A DNA stretch of 64,000 bases, taken from contig CP136064.1 in the NCBI GenBank assembly GCA_032622095.1, forward strand, positions 6,009,512 through 6,073,511. Direction: 5' to 3'. Shown here piece after piece: positions 21,532 to 32,002 of the stretch. This stretch comes from Siphonodentalium dalli (taxonomy: Eukaryota > Mollusca > Scaphopoda > Gadilida > Siphonodentaliidae). Numbering within the stretch: the first letter of the stretch is position 1; every line of letters starts with the position of its first letter. Below the pieces are notes generated by a model. It worked only from the letters and a program-made list of their open reading frames with translations. It was not told where the DNA came from and did no database searches. A program made the translations under genes and the position numbers.

Positions 21532-23157
21532 TTATTCCATCAAATAAACATGTTTTTTGTCTCGCAAATAAAGAGTTATAACCAGAGCACGTGGATTCTT
21601 TCTGCTTTTCTTTACAATAATCTTTCCTGAAATCTCATCTCCTTTTTTGACATGCAATGGTTCTTGCAAGAGAAAATATGTCTGTTTCCAATGTGTTCGC
21701 TTAGATGCTGGACTGGTTGAAAACTCCACTTTGTAATTGCAACCCTCAATAAATTTGATGTCAAAATGTCCACCCAAAGATGTAACTCTACCATCTCTGT
21801 TAATAATCAAAGTGAAATCAGATGAGAACTCCAAGTCAGTTACTGCACACTTGCACACATTGAGCTCTTTAATTATGCAGTTATCTGATATCACGCAGTC
21901 ATTGTTAATATAATCCACCCCAGCTTCTTTCACGACTTCTGATTTCATGCAAGACATTTTGAAGCCATACACATCATCCCAATAATCTATGTTTCTTGCG
22001 AACAATTTATCATCTGCAAGTGCGAACAAATGTATGGTACATATGTCTGGATAAACTGCCCCTCCTTCAGCAAGATATTTGTCTCTGGCGTATATGATGG
22101 TGTCAAGCATTGACTCAAACAGAAGAAAGTAACCCATCCACTCTGAAACTATGATGTCTACTTTATCCACCGGAAGGTTGACATCCTCAAGTCGGCCTTT
22201 CACGAGTGTAATTTTATCTGAGAAATTGTTCTCTCTTATTATATCCATTGCTTGATATATGACATCTGATTGGTCCACTCCAATAACATGTTTTGCACCA
22301 GCTTTAGCGGCAAACATGGATAAGATCCCAGTTCCACAACCAACATCTAAAACAACTTTGTTTCTCAACAATTCTGGATTCTTGTAGAAGAAATCTCGGT
22401 AACTTTCAGTCCGTATTGTGTCCGACAACATTTCTCGATGGATTCCAAAGTGGCTATATGAGTTAAAATAACTTTCATTCTCATCGTCATCCAAATCTGC
22501 AATAACATTATCAGAATGCGGATGGGCTGAATCATGTGACAACATGAACTCGTTAGCTGTGATTTTCATTTTATTCATATCTTCTAATACTCTGACAACT
22601 TCGTCTTGGGCGTGAACAGCGCGAGCCTCTGCTGCTTCCACTCTTCCGGTTAACTCTGCATATTTTGCATCATATACAGTCTCATTTTCCGTTCTCATGT
22701 CCAATTTGTCAACTGAAACTTCTTCATTGGAAGAGTAGCATACATCCCCATCTGCTTCGTCACTCTCTAAATCAAACTGCAATAATAAGTCATCTGAGTC
22801 ATGTGGAATCATGTACTTATCATCTTCCCAAGGCCATGATTTCGATTGTCCGTCCATCAGTCCTGTTATATCATTCGGTGAGCAGACATTGTTACGCATA
22901 TAGTTGACAAATTTTATGTAGGTAAAGCAATCAAACTTTTGTGAGGTCATGAACTTGAGGATATTGAAATGGTGGTGAATGTTAATATGCTGGAACACAT
23001 CCTTGACAGATGAGCAAATAGTTTCACAGAACAGACACTTCACAGATCCGCTGAGTTCAGAACTGTCATCAGGTTCCATTTCATTCCACTCATTATCGTT
23101 CTCTCCGTCATCAGATCCATGGCACTCAAAATCATCATCCATTATATCGGCGTTCAT
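21532..23157 (-). CDS. PRMT3: Protein arginine N-methyltransferase 3, intronless
   Basis: A single open frame of 541 residues, close to the 531 of human PRMT3. The enzyme transfers methyl groups from S-adenosylmethionine to arginine and makes asymmetric dimethylarginine; its best-known substrate is ribosomal protein S2 in the cytosol. In order: an acidic N-terminus; a C2H2 finger with C41, C44, H57 and H62, which in the family binds substrate; the PWE and DDLLLQFD segments (108-129); a helical linker (160-205); then the catalytic core with YFNSY (230-234), SAM-binding motif VLDVGCGTG (269-277), and the double-E loop SEWMGYFLLFE with E339 and E348, plus the THW loop near the C-terminus. All expected catalytic residues are present. 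No intron interrupts it. The start ATG at 23155-23157 is the first in frame and faces the GLE1 start 194 bp away. Confidence 0.95.
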   Translation of the reverse strand: MNADIMDDDFECHGSDDGENDNEWNEMEPDDSSELSGSVKCLFCETICSSVKDVFQHINIHHHFNILKFMTSQKFDCFTYIKFVNYMRNNVCSPNDITGLMDGQSKSWPWEDDKYMIPHDSDDLLLQFDLESDEADGDVCYSSNEEVSVDKLDMRTENETVYDAKYAELTGRVEAAEARAVHAQDEVVRVLEDMNKMKITANEFMLSHDSAHPHSDNVIADLDDDENESYFNSYSHFGIHREMLSDTIRTESYRDFFYKNPELLRNKVVLDVGCGTGILSMFAAKAGAKHVIGVDQSDVIYQAMDIIRENNFSDKITLVKGRLEDVNLPVDKVDIIVSEWMGYFLLFESMLDTIIYARDKYLAEGGAVYPDICTIHLFALADDKLFARNIDYWDDVYGFKMSCMKSEVVKEAGVDYINNDCVISDNCIIKELNVCKCAVTDLEFSSDFTLIINRDGRVTSLGGHFDIKFIEGCNYKVEFSTSPASKRTHWKQTYFLLQEPLHVKKGDEISGKIIVKKSRKNPRALVITLYLRDKKHVYLME

Positions 23158-23351
23158 GATTTTTGATGTAATCTGTCTCGAGATTTAGAGGTTCTTGTGA
23201 AACCACGTGTAGTTTGTTGTCGATTTCGCACGTGTTTGGAAATCAACAAGCACCTGTCAAGGGAAATAACTCACCCACTTCCGGCGGCTATGTGTGTGGA
23301 ATTTTGAAATGACGCTCCCGCTTTATCGCCGAAGAAACTCATCGTAGCAAG
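23158..23351. promoter_or_regulatory. Putative bidirectional PRMT3/GLE1 promoter
   Basis: The two start codons are 194 bp apart, head to head. The gap contains two CACGTG E-boxes (23204-23209 and 23229-23234) and an ACTTCCGG ETS-type site (23277-23284), elements common in housekeeping bidirectional promoters. No TATA box is obvious. Both transcription start sites must lie within this gap or overlap it. Confidence 0.6.
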
Positions 23352-23426
23352 ATGAAACTCTCGGTGATAGAAGGGTTAAAACATTCGTCCAAAGGGAAAC
23401 TGGTTTACGATGAAAAAAAATTAAAG
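23352..23426 (+). CDS. GLE1: GLE1 first coding exon
   Basis: ATG in good context (A at -3), 25 codons: MKLSVIEGLKHSSKGKLVYD and then EKKLK, followed by donor AAG|GTAATA in phase 0. The core LK-x-SSKGKL-x-Y resembles the N-terminus of vertebrate GLE1 (LKALRSSDKGRLCYY). In the vertebrate protein this short segment binds NUP155 at the nuclear pore. The position immediately upstream of PRMT3 in opposite orientation fits a shared promoter. Confidence 0.6.
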
Positions 23427-23564
23427 GTAATATTTTTTTCACGGACGAAACCAGCGTCCAACTGTCCTATTTTCGATGCAAACTAAATCGTCAAATTTAT
23501 TACGATTATCATTATGAATAAAAATTACAGTGGTCAAGGCGTATTCTACGTTTCGTACCATGGT

Positions 23565-23920
23565 CGTTTTCGTACCTGGACGTTTCGTACCATCTGGTCG
23601 TTTCGTACCATATTTTTTTGTCGTTTCGTACTTCATTGTTGTTGTTGTTGTTGGCATCTTGATTGCGGTCGACCGCTTGGGTAGTCCGGTTCAACTTCCA
23701 GCACGTCCGTATTAGTCTAGTGTGTTCTGTCAAGTCCGGTCGTTCTTTCTGGGGCAGGACCCACGTGACCCAAAGCACGGGGTCTCATTATACACGTCGG
23801 GGAGTTTCATTGTTTGGTCGTTTCGTACCGCATTGTTTGGTCGTTTCGTACCGCATTGTTTGGTCGTTTCGTACCATGTACGGTACGAAATCAATTGGTC
23901 GTTTCGTACCATGTGGAAAA
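23565..23920. repeat. Cluster of GGTCGTTTCGTACC repeats
   Basis: At least seven copies of GGTCGTTTCGTACC with variable spacers, interrupted at 23658-23808 by an LTR fragment. Two more copies lie at 41790-41850 with the same neighbour, ccatgtggaaaacagca. Confidence 0.8.
23658..23808 (-). mobile_element. Internal LTR fragment
   Basis: 151 bp matching positions 24149-24299 of the left LTR without a visible difference. Both LTR ends are missing and it sits inside the GGTCGTTTCGTACC cluster. Confidence 0.85.
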
Positions 23921-24059
23921 CAGCATGTATGTCCTCTTGCAGAAAGTCATCTGGTAGAAAACCGGTGTCGTTGCATATATTGCATGAATCCGGTACATTT
24001 TTCCTCCACTAGGCATTTTGTAACAGTGTTACAAGTGTTACAAATGATTTAAAGTCCTA

Positions 24060-24314
24060 TGGAGAATCCGCTCTCCACTGTTAGATTCTATTCACAAGGT
24101 GGTGACAATCTCACGTTTCACTCACCTTGTGTTGTTCTTGAACCACACCTTGATTGCGGTCGACCGCTTGGGTAGTCCGGTTCAACTTCCAGCACGTCCG
24201 TATTAGTCTAGTGTGTTCTGTCAAGTCCGGTCGTTCTTTCTGGGGCAGGACCCACGTGACCCAAAGCACGGGGTCTCATTATACACGTCGGGGAGTTTCC
24301 GTAAATATACCACA
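24060..24314 (-). repeat. 3' LTR
   Basis: 255 bp, TG...CA on both strands. It follows the polypurine tract in the element's orientation. Confidence 0.95.
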
Positions 24315-24328
24315 TTCCCCCTCATTTT
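24315..24328 (-). other. Polypurine tract
   Basis: On the minus strand, GAAAATGAGGGGGAA abuts the 3' LTR, as expected for the plus-strand primer of reverse transcription. It confirms the element's orientation. Confidence 0.8.
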
Positions 24329-24835
24329 CTAAATGTGCTCCACCCTTTGAATCTATGCATGGGTACTTCAATTTTCTTGAAGGGTTATACCCTTCTATCA
24401 TAGGTTATCATTTTTTATCATTATACGGCTTAATGTCCCCTTCCCATCCTTCGCACGTTTACTATCATATCAATACTAAAAAATCCACCCCCACCCATTA
24501 TTGTCCACATTTCCCAGAATGACCTCCCCCCCTTAACATTAACATCGGGCCACCACCAGCCCTGGAATGTATCAATCTCCACAAATATATCACCACATTA
24601 TAAACTTAACAAGGGGTGGGAAAAACCTCACCAAGGGAAAAACCTCACCAAATCCCCTTAATACTCAATAGTATATACATGCAGGGAGGGGAGATATCCA
24701 GTCTGCAGTGTGCATTATTCCCCCCAACAATATTAACAGGGGCAGTATTCCCCCTTCATGGGTATTAGTACCCTCACCCTACGGGGAAAAAACCCTGAAC
24801 AATCAAATGCACACTGACTATGGTTACTTGCCCAT

Positions 24836-27800
24836 TAGTCTGGTCGATAAACTCAAATTTTAGGGTCAACCTAGAAAAAATTCGGACTAAGTTGGTTTTT
24901 ATAACATTTTGAAGAGGAAACCCTCCTCTATAACATATCCAAAATCCGCTAAAATCCGCTTTGAGCATTTTCTGTAATTCAAGATGGCGTCCAAGATGGC
25001 TGCCATTTTCCTATAAGTCAGCTTGGTGCAATTATAGTCAGAACAACTTGTCATATGTATACACATGTATGCATTTTTGTGAAGCTAAGACATAACGCCA
25101 CCTTTATGTGCCAAAATTGGAACTTCCCGTCCAAGATGGCCACCAAAATGGCGACCGGAAGTGGAATTTTTACGTTTTTTAATAATATCCTTAAGATAAG
25201 TTTCTGTGGTTTGGAACTGGTTGAGAATTGTGACTTTGTTTTGTATTTAGCATGTGAACTGACCATTGGATCAATGAAATATGCTGTTCGTTGGGTCCAC
25301 GCCCCTTCCGATCACTCAAAAATTCGATTTAACAAAACGCGGTATAACATTTCACAAAAGATCCCCATTGGGATTCTAGTCATATTTCAGCAAGAAGTGG
25401 GAAGAACTGTGCAATGTAAGTGATGCATTCTATATCTTATCGATATTCGAACTCAATGGTACCAAAATTGTCACTTTGGCTCAAAATGGCTGCCAAAATA
25501 GCCGCCAAAATAAGGAAAATGGTAATTATTATCCCAGCGTGCCACGCAACAGCTTACATGTTGTGGTGATGCACACAATTGACTATTATGTCTTATATAC
25601 ATTTAATACCAACATTTTTTATGCACCTTGATTAATTGTTACTATTTACTATTCTGAAATTACCAGAATTATGGGATTTTTCTATCACAAACAGCATCAA
25701 ACTCGGCAAAAAATAACTTTTCATGTTTGCACCATTTTTTTCAAGTAAAATGGAACTATCAAAGGTTCTGTTTATTTTTGATATGCCTTAAATGTGTCAC
25801 AGTGTGGTGTTTTAGACAATATTACTCAAGATGACTTGCAAAATGGCAACCAAATTTGGTAAAAAGTTTATATTCCGAACATTATTCTCTGCTGTTCCGA
25901 AATGGCAGCAAATTGTGACTCACTTGGTTATTAAACATGCTACTTAATCAACTGACAACTAAATCTTATATTCTGGTTGTCCCAGCACCTTACGAGGCAC
26001 GACAAATTCATTTTAAGGGATGCAGTGTGGATTTTGCCGAACACCTCTTTTGGGATTCTGTCCATGTTTTAACGGAAACGGACAGAACGTTGAAACTGAA
26101 CTTAAAGGGATCATATTATGTGGCTACTCTGATCCATTAGCATCAACATTGATTGACTTATAAACTATTTTGTCAGGAAAACCGTTTTCTTCAAATTGCA
26201 TATAAAACGCAATTAATGTGGAGAACACTATAATATTACCTCTATCGATTAACATATCTTTGAGTTATTGTGGAAAGCGATAGTCACCCAAAGGTGCACC
26301 AGTACACATGAGCATGCAGTCACTTCATATATACATTGACACCACATACATGGCCTTGTGTCACTCGCTGTATAGACATACACCTAACACATTACCACAC
26401 AGCCACACTTGGGTTTACACATACACCAACGCATTGCCCCATAGCCGTGAATAACATTGCAGACACACCAGGTAACTCTTACACCTTACACGACATGTAT
26501 ACATATTCACTACATACAAGAACACGAAGTAACCACGTGTATACCTATTCGCCTCACCATAGGCCATACAGTCATCACTCCATGTATATTTATTTGCCAC
26601 ATGCATGACTATATAGCCACTAAAGATATACATATACACCACACTGATGACCATACAGTCACTCCTGGTATACCTGTTCGCTACATACATGATCATGCAT
26701 CACTTCTTGTATACCTATTTGCCCCACCAGTGGTAATACAGTCTCACTCCCTGTATATATACACATTTGCGACACCCGTGGACATATAGCCACTCAAGAT
26801 ATACATATACACCCAACCCAAAACCATAGAGTCACTTCAGGTATATAGACCTCACCAATGGCCTTACATCCCTTCTATATATTATATATCAATGTCCCGT
26901 ACCGCGCACACGGCCATTCACACACTCCAGACTTGCATATACACCTGACCCATGACAATTCAGCCTCTCGCTGTATAACCACAAACCACATTCGTGATCA
27001 TAGTCACTCCTTGTATATCAATTTACCCCACCATTAATTTTGCCAAACTGTCAATCCCTATATACATATTGGCTGTGGCATGGCCATATAGTCACTTATG
27101 ATATACATATACACCTCACCCACGACCACAATCACTCCAGGTGTATATATACCTCAGCAATGGCCATACAGCCCTTCTAGATATACCAATACCCCGCACA
27201 CACGGCCATTCGTACACTTCAGACTTGCATCTACAGCTCAACAGTGACAATTCAGCCACTCGCTGTATACTTATACACCGTCACCATGAGCATTCAGCTA
27301 TTCAATGTATGCTTGTACACACGACCAATGACAATACAATAGGCCCTACATATAAACATATACATCCCACCCATCACCATGGGGTCACTCTCTATATACA
27401 CTAGCCGCCAAGTGGCCATCAAAGTGTACTCCAGGTATGCATATACACTTCAACAATGACAGTGCAGTCATTCCATGTACACATATACACATTGCCCATA
27501 CCCATACAACCACACCCTATTTATACATACATGTACACCCGTCCATTACCATACATCCAACATATGTATACATATACACCCACCCATGACAATACAGCCA
27601 CCCAATGTACACCTGTACATCCCACCCTGACCGCACAGTCACTCCATATATACATGCAGGATAGTGTAGCTGCTCTAGTTATGCCCATACACCACTTCAA
27701 TGACCAGACAGTCACTCACTGTAAACATGTTTACCTCACACATCACCATACAGCTACTCCTTATACACCTATACATCTCACCATGGACACCCCATCCATG

Positions 27801-28837
27801 ACCATATAGTCACACATTGTATAACTATTCACATCATTCATGAATACAATAACTCCACGTATACCTACTCAGCTCGCCTATGACCATATAGTCAACAGAC
27901 ATACATAATGTATTAAGTTGATTAATGTTGATGCTAATGGGCCAGAATAGCCACATGTGATCCCTCTCAGTTCCGTTCTGCCCATTTCCGTTCAAAAAAG
28001 GAAGTTTTTGGCAAAATCCATATTGCATAGTGGTTAAAATAGTAACAAATACCCAAGGTGCATCAGAAATGTTAGTACTCAAGCCATATAAGACAGAATA
28101 GTCAATTGTGTGCATCACCACAACTTTTGCGGTTGCATGGCACGCTGGGATAATAATTACCATTTTCCATATTTTGGCGGCCATTTTGGCAGCCATTTTG
28201 AGCCAAAGTGACAATTTTGGTACCATTGAGTTCGAATATCAATAAGATATAGAATGCATCACTTACATTGCACAGTTCTTCCCACTTCTTGATGAAATAT
28301 GACTAGAATCCCAATGGGGATCTTTTGTGAAATGTTATACCGCGTTTTGTTAAATCGAATCTTTGAGTAGTCGGAAGGGGTGTGGACCACACCAACAGCA
28401 CATTTCATTGCTCCAATGGGTCAGTTAACATGCTTAATACAAAATAAAGTCACAATTCTCAACCAGTTCTAACCCACAGAAACTTATCTTTAAGATATTA
28501 TTAAAACACTTTAAAATTCCACTTCCGGTCGCCATTTTGTCGGCCATCTTGGACGGGGAGTTCCAATTTTGGCACATAAAGGTGGCGTTATGTCTTAGCT
28601 TCTCAAAAATGTATACATGTGTATACATATGCCAAGATGTTCTCAATATAATTGCATCAAGGTGACTTATAGGGAAATGGCAGCCATCTTGGACGCCATC
28701 TTGAATTACAGAAAATGCTCAAAGCGGATTTTAGCGGATTTTGGATATGTTATAGAGGATATATTCCTCTTCAAAATGGTATACAAACCAACTTAGTCCA
28801 AATTTTTTCTAGGTCAAACCTTTTATCGACCAGACTA
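24836..28837. repeat. Fold-back repeat inside the retrotransposon
   Basis: Arm 24836-26165 is inverted at about 27893-28837. Matching blocks include the ends (agtctggtcgat / atcgaccagact), aatccgctaaaatccgcttt, gaagctaagacataacgcc and cattagcatcaacatt. The right arm lacks the counterpart of about 25660-26025. The loop is the cytosine-rich quasi-repeat 26290-27890. A related arm fragment lies at 47257-47372, so it is an independent repeat family. Confidence 0.8.
26290..27890. repeat. Degenerate 'acatatacacc...accatacagtcactc' quasi-repeat
   Basis: Loosely periodic (about 55-65 bp) sequence mixing tatacatatacacc, catgaccata and agtcactcc motifs, forming the loop of the fold-back repeat. Open frames here are by-products of the low complexity. 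Confidence 0.7.
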
Positions 28838-29689
28838 CATCTGGACATCAAACCCCCCTTAAGGTTAATATGGATGGATTTGCATCTAGGGTTGATCTGG
28901 CTCATCTTAAGTCACTCGCTGCACAATATACCAACATAACTACTAGTGATATTTAGATCAATACGACACTTGTTTCAAGGGTGCATGATTTATAATTCTC
29001 ATGACTCAATTTCACTCAAATGCCCCCTCTACCAACATTCTACCACCAGGTTACTTGGTGCTGTGATAATTTTAACTACATCCATGTTATATATAACTTT
29101 GGTAACCTGTTAGTCATTATGGGAATTCACCATAAACATGAATATAATATCGTTGAAGGTAGACAATGTTCGTGACTACTATATGGGGTAATATTCCTAT
29201 TTTCTTGTCATACCCCCCTGCTTACGAATCCGACTGTGGCTATGAAATACCACTCTGTTTGACTCAAACCACCCGGTGTCACTAAGAAAGCAGTATCTTA
29301 CCTCATGATGCAGCCCAGATCAACCCTATCTTCCGAGACAGTTCAATCAATCAATGAGTATGTGTATACATATAGGAGGTCAGTAGGGTACAGGGATTAA
29401 TGAAGGGACCGGAGAAAAAGATTGTTATTCGTTAAAGGGTAATACCCTGTATGACGAGCCACCCATTATACAACGGGTATATGACTCCGAGTGACACATA
29501 GTGTCGATCGGTGGAATCCTTAACAATCACGAGAAACGTCACGCCCCATACACGTTCTGTGCCAAATTTAGAATATTAAAAAGTATGACTTTACCCAAAA
29601 ATTTCCAAACAATACCTTTAACCTGGGCTAAAAGTGTGACGTTCTCCCAAAAGTTAAGTAATCCACCGCATCAAAATTTATAACAATCT

Positions 29690-30481
29690 CTACCCTTCTC
29701 TCCCTCGGATAACCTCCACCGGGGACTTCCCCGACCCACTCACGAGGTTGACCAAATCACCGAGCCTAGACTCGGTAACATACCCAACCTCGGAGTCGGC
29801 CGGGAACTCCGGCTCGTCCCCAGACAGCAATAGCCGATCCAACGGGATGCGACCCACGTAGTTCTGGGAGTACAAACGCGGTACCCCCAGAATACGGGGC
29901 GATATGGTGAAGAACGAGTTCGAGAAATCCCGAAGCCATCGCTCCACCATATCGCCATCACCTACAAACCCACTCAAAATGATGGGCTCGCAGGTGATAG
30001 CCGCATCCCGCAAGATCTCCCTTACCCGGCAGGCCACGTCCCTGCCTAAGGGGTCCCTCTCGTGCCCTGTTAAGGACACGATGAGCGGCTTGCCAATAGT
30101 GCGAGCCCAGGATGCCATCTGACCCAGGATGATATCCTGAGCCCAATGGCGATCCCAAGGTAGGCGTCGATCGACACCTACCGGGCCCACAGCATCTATG
30201 AGGGTGGCTGCCATGCGGATCTGGGGTATCAGTTGTCCCAGACCCACATGGTGTGGCAATATATCCCGTGGTGGGATTGCCAACGCCACCCTGAAGCGCC
30301 GGCTGAGGGGAAGCGGGATACTTCCCAAAGTGCCAGGGCCGATCTCCACCAGTCCCCCACAAGGGAGGACTGCCGGTGGAGTGGCAGAGGGTGTTAATCC
30401 CCCCACCATCTCCTCCGGGGAGAGATCAGCCCTACCACTCCAGTGAAGCGCCCTTTCCAGTCCTAGACTGGCATCCCACAA
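29690..30481 (-). CDS. TatD-like domain frame of the retrotransposon
   Basis: 263 residues resembling the TatD deoxyribonuclease fold. Recognisable blocks: DAVGPVGVDRR (family: AIGEIGLDY), an Arg/Gln helix, WARTIGKPLIVS (family: A..LGKPVVIH), IILSGFVGDGDMVERWL (family: HCFSGD...A..L), and the strong IPLDRLLLSGDEPEF (family: IPLDRLLLETDAP). Catalytic positions are altered: the Glu of AIGE is Pro, the His of VVIH is Ser, and the His of HCFSG is Ile; only the last Asp is kept. The N-terminal HxH is not found. It lies downstream of the integrase in a GC-rich block. The frame is broken upstream, so an intact fusion is not present. The TatD assignment is by eye. Confidence 0.6.
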   Translation of the reverse strand: MWDASLGLERALHWSGRADLSPEEMVGGLTPSATPPAVLPCGGLVEIGPGTLGSIPLPLSRRFRVALAIPPRDILPHHVGLGQLIPQIRMAATLIDAVGPVGVDRRLPWDRHWAQDIILGQMASWARTIGKPLIVSLTGHERDPLGRDVACRVREILRDAAITCEPIILSGFVGDGDMVERWLRDFSNSFFTISPRILGVPRLYSQNYVGRIPLDRLLLSGDEPEFPADSEVGYVTESRLGDLVNLVSGSGKSPVEVIRGREG

Positions 30482-30696
30482 GAGGAATGGAGTGTCATGG
30501 CTCCATTCCCCCCAGGCTTTCTCGTGGTGCGGGTAGTGGGCGACCTATTGGCATCTACGGCCCCCACAAACCCACTCGTGTCTACCTGCATTAGGGGAGG
30601 TATCTCCAATGCAGGACGGGAGAGGGGCTGGTTCAACATAGCGGTGACGAGCCTGTTACCCTGACCCACCCTCTCGACCTGAGGGGAGTTTTGCAA
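30463..30696 (-). pseudogene. Frame-shifted link between C2H2 and TatD-like parts
   Basis: The upstream frame (30656-31711) and the TatD frame (29690-30481) share one frame but are separated by a stop at 30656-30658. The sequence between them reads on in another frame (30463-30696), implying two compensating indels or two separate frames. Confidence 0.45.
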
Positions 30697-31983
30697 CCAT
30701 GGCGGGCGGGGAACTCCGCACAGGGACGGCTATACCCCCCACTGGGGGTACCACCCGTACCTGCTGTCCTCCGGATGGCCCAGGGTCCCTGGGCCTCGAC
30801 CTGGGGATTGCTCCCCCAGTCGGTACCCCGGGTCCCGACGCCACCCTAGAGGACTCCCCCCTGCCATGCTCACTACCTGGCCTGGCTGGGGGCCCGCTGT
30901 GCCGAGGCTTGGGAGTTTGCACCCCCTGACCCACGACCCTGCGGGGAGACGGCAGACCTAAGGCAGGTCTCGTGGCCGGTGGAGCCCGGGGCGTTGCTGC
31001 CCGCTGACCCCCATCGACCCCGAAACCGGCCCGCCACAACCTTGCTGCCACCCAGCGAAGTACTCTCCAATGAAACAGAAGAGCAATATTCACTGGGTGG
31101 GCCAGCACCCTCCCATACGCATCATACTTAGTAGCCTTGGCTGGGCTGATCGCGAAGGCACTCTCCAGCTCCCCAACCTGATGCCTCATGGGCTCCGAGA
31201 TCGGGAACGGGAAAGGGCCCTCCCGAGCCGCCACCACCGCCAAGGCCTCCAAGGTAACCCCTAAGGGTTTTACGTAGGCTACGAGAGCCGTCCGCTTTTG
31301 CTGAGGCTTTGCAGAAGTATGCCTAGCGGACGGCTCCCATAATGCCCCCGGGAGGTGACACCTTTCCACGTGGCGTTGGAACTGGCGAGTGACCTCGCCG
31401 CACACGTCACAGCGCGAGCTGCCGTGATGGGAGCCCACTCGCCGCCCAACGCCCGAAGACTGGTGCCGGCCTCCCAACGGCCCCACACTCTTGCTCCTAC
31501 CCCCACCCTTTGCCCCGGGTCTACCCCTTTCCCGGGGACCCGATAAGGATTTGTTTCGCTCTCCACCCCCCGATTTGGGGCCCGGGGAAGTTGACTGCCA
31601 CCTAACCCGCCCGGGCTGGGCGGCCACCTCAGCATACGTGCGAGGCCCCTGCCCGAGCCCTCCTCGTCCAGTCGGCCCCGGAGGCCGGCTGGAAGAGGAC
31701 CGCCCGACCAAGGATGACCGTCCAATCCCCGGCGGATCTGGTATTGAAAGCAGGGTGTAGCCCCCCTCCCATGAGGGGCTACTTGAAACCCCTGTTGTAA
31801 TGTATTACGATCGCCTGAGCCATAGCGGACTCGGGCGACCCCTGGTCTAATGTCAGCCACCCCCCTTGTGGGTGATCGGGACGGCCTTTCTGCCGCCCAC
31901 GATCTTTTGGGCGATCCCTCCTCTTCCGAGGGATCCGCCCCCGGGGGCCCATTCATGTCTGAGTCACTCATTTTGTCATTCAC
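30656..31983 (-). CDS. C2H2-finger, Pro/Gly/Arg-rich frames of the retrotransposon
   Basis: Two overlapping frames: 31279-31983 begins MNDKMSDSDMNGPP, and 30656-31711 is in another frame and carries CDVCGEVTRQFQRHVERCH, a C2H2 finger (C-x2-C-x8-H-x4-H, shorter than the classic linker). The rest is Pro/Gly/Arg-rich. The good N-terminal Met is in one frame and the finger in the other, so one frameshift near 31740 is likely. GC content is far above the rest of the window. Function unknown. Confidence 0.5.
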
Positions 31984-32002
31984 TACAACAAAATAAATAA
32001 AA

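Noticed and set aside
26336-27809. Several frames in the C-rich quasi-repeat
   Set aside because: Low-complexity His/Thr/Tyr-rich translations on both strands with no domain.
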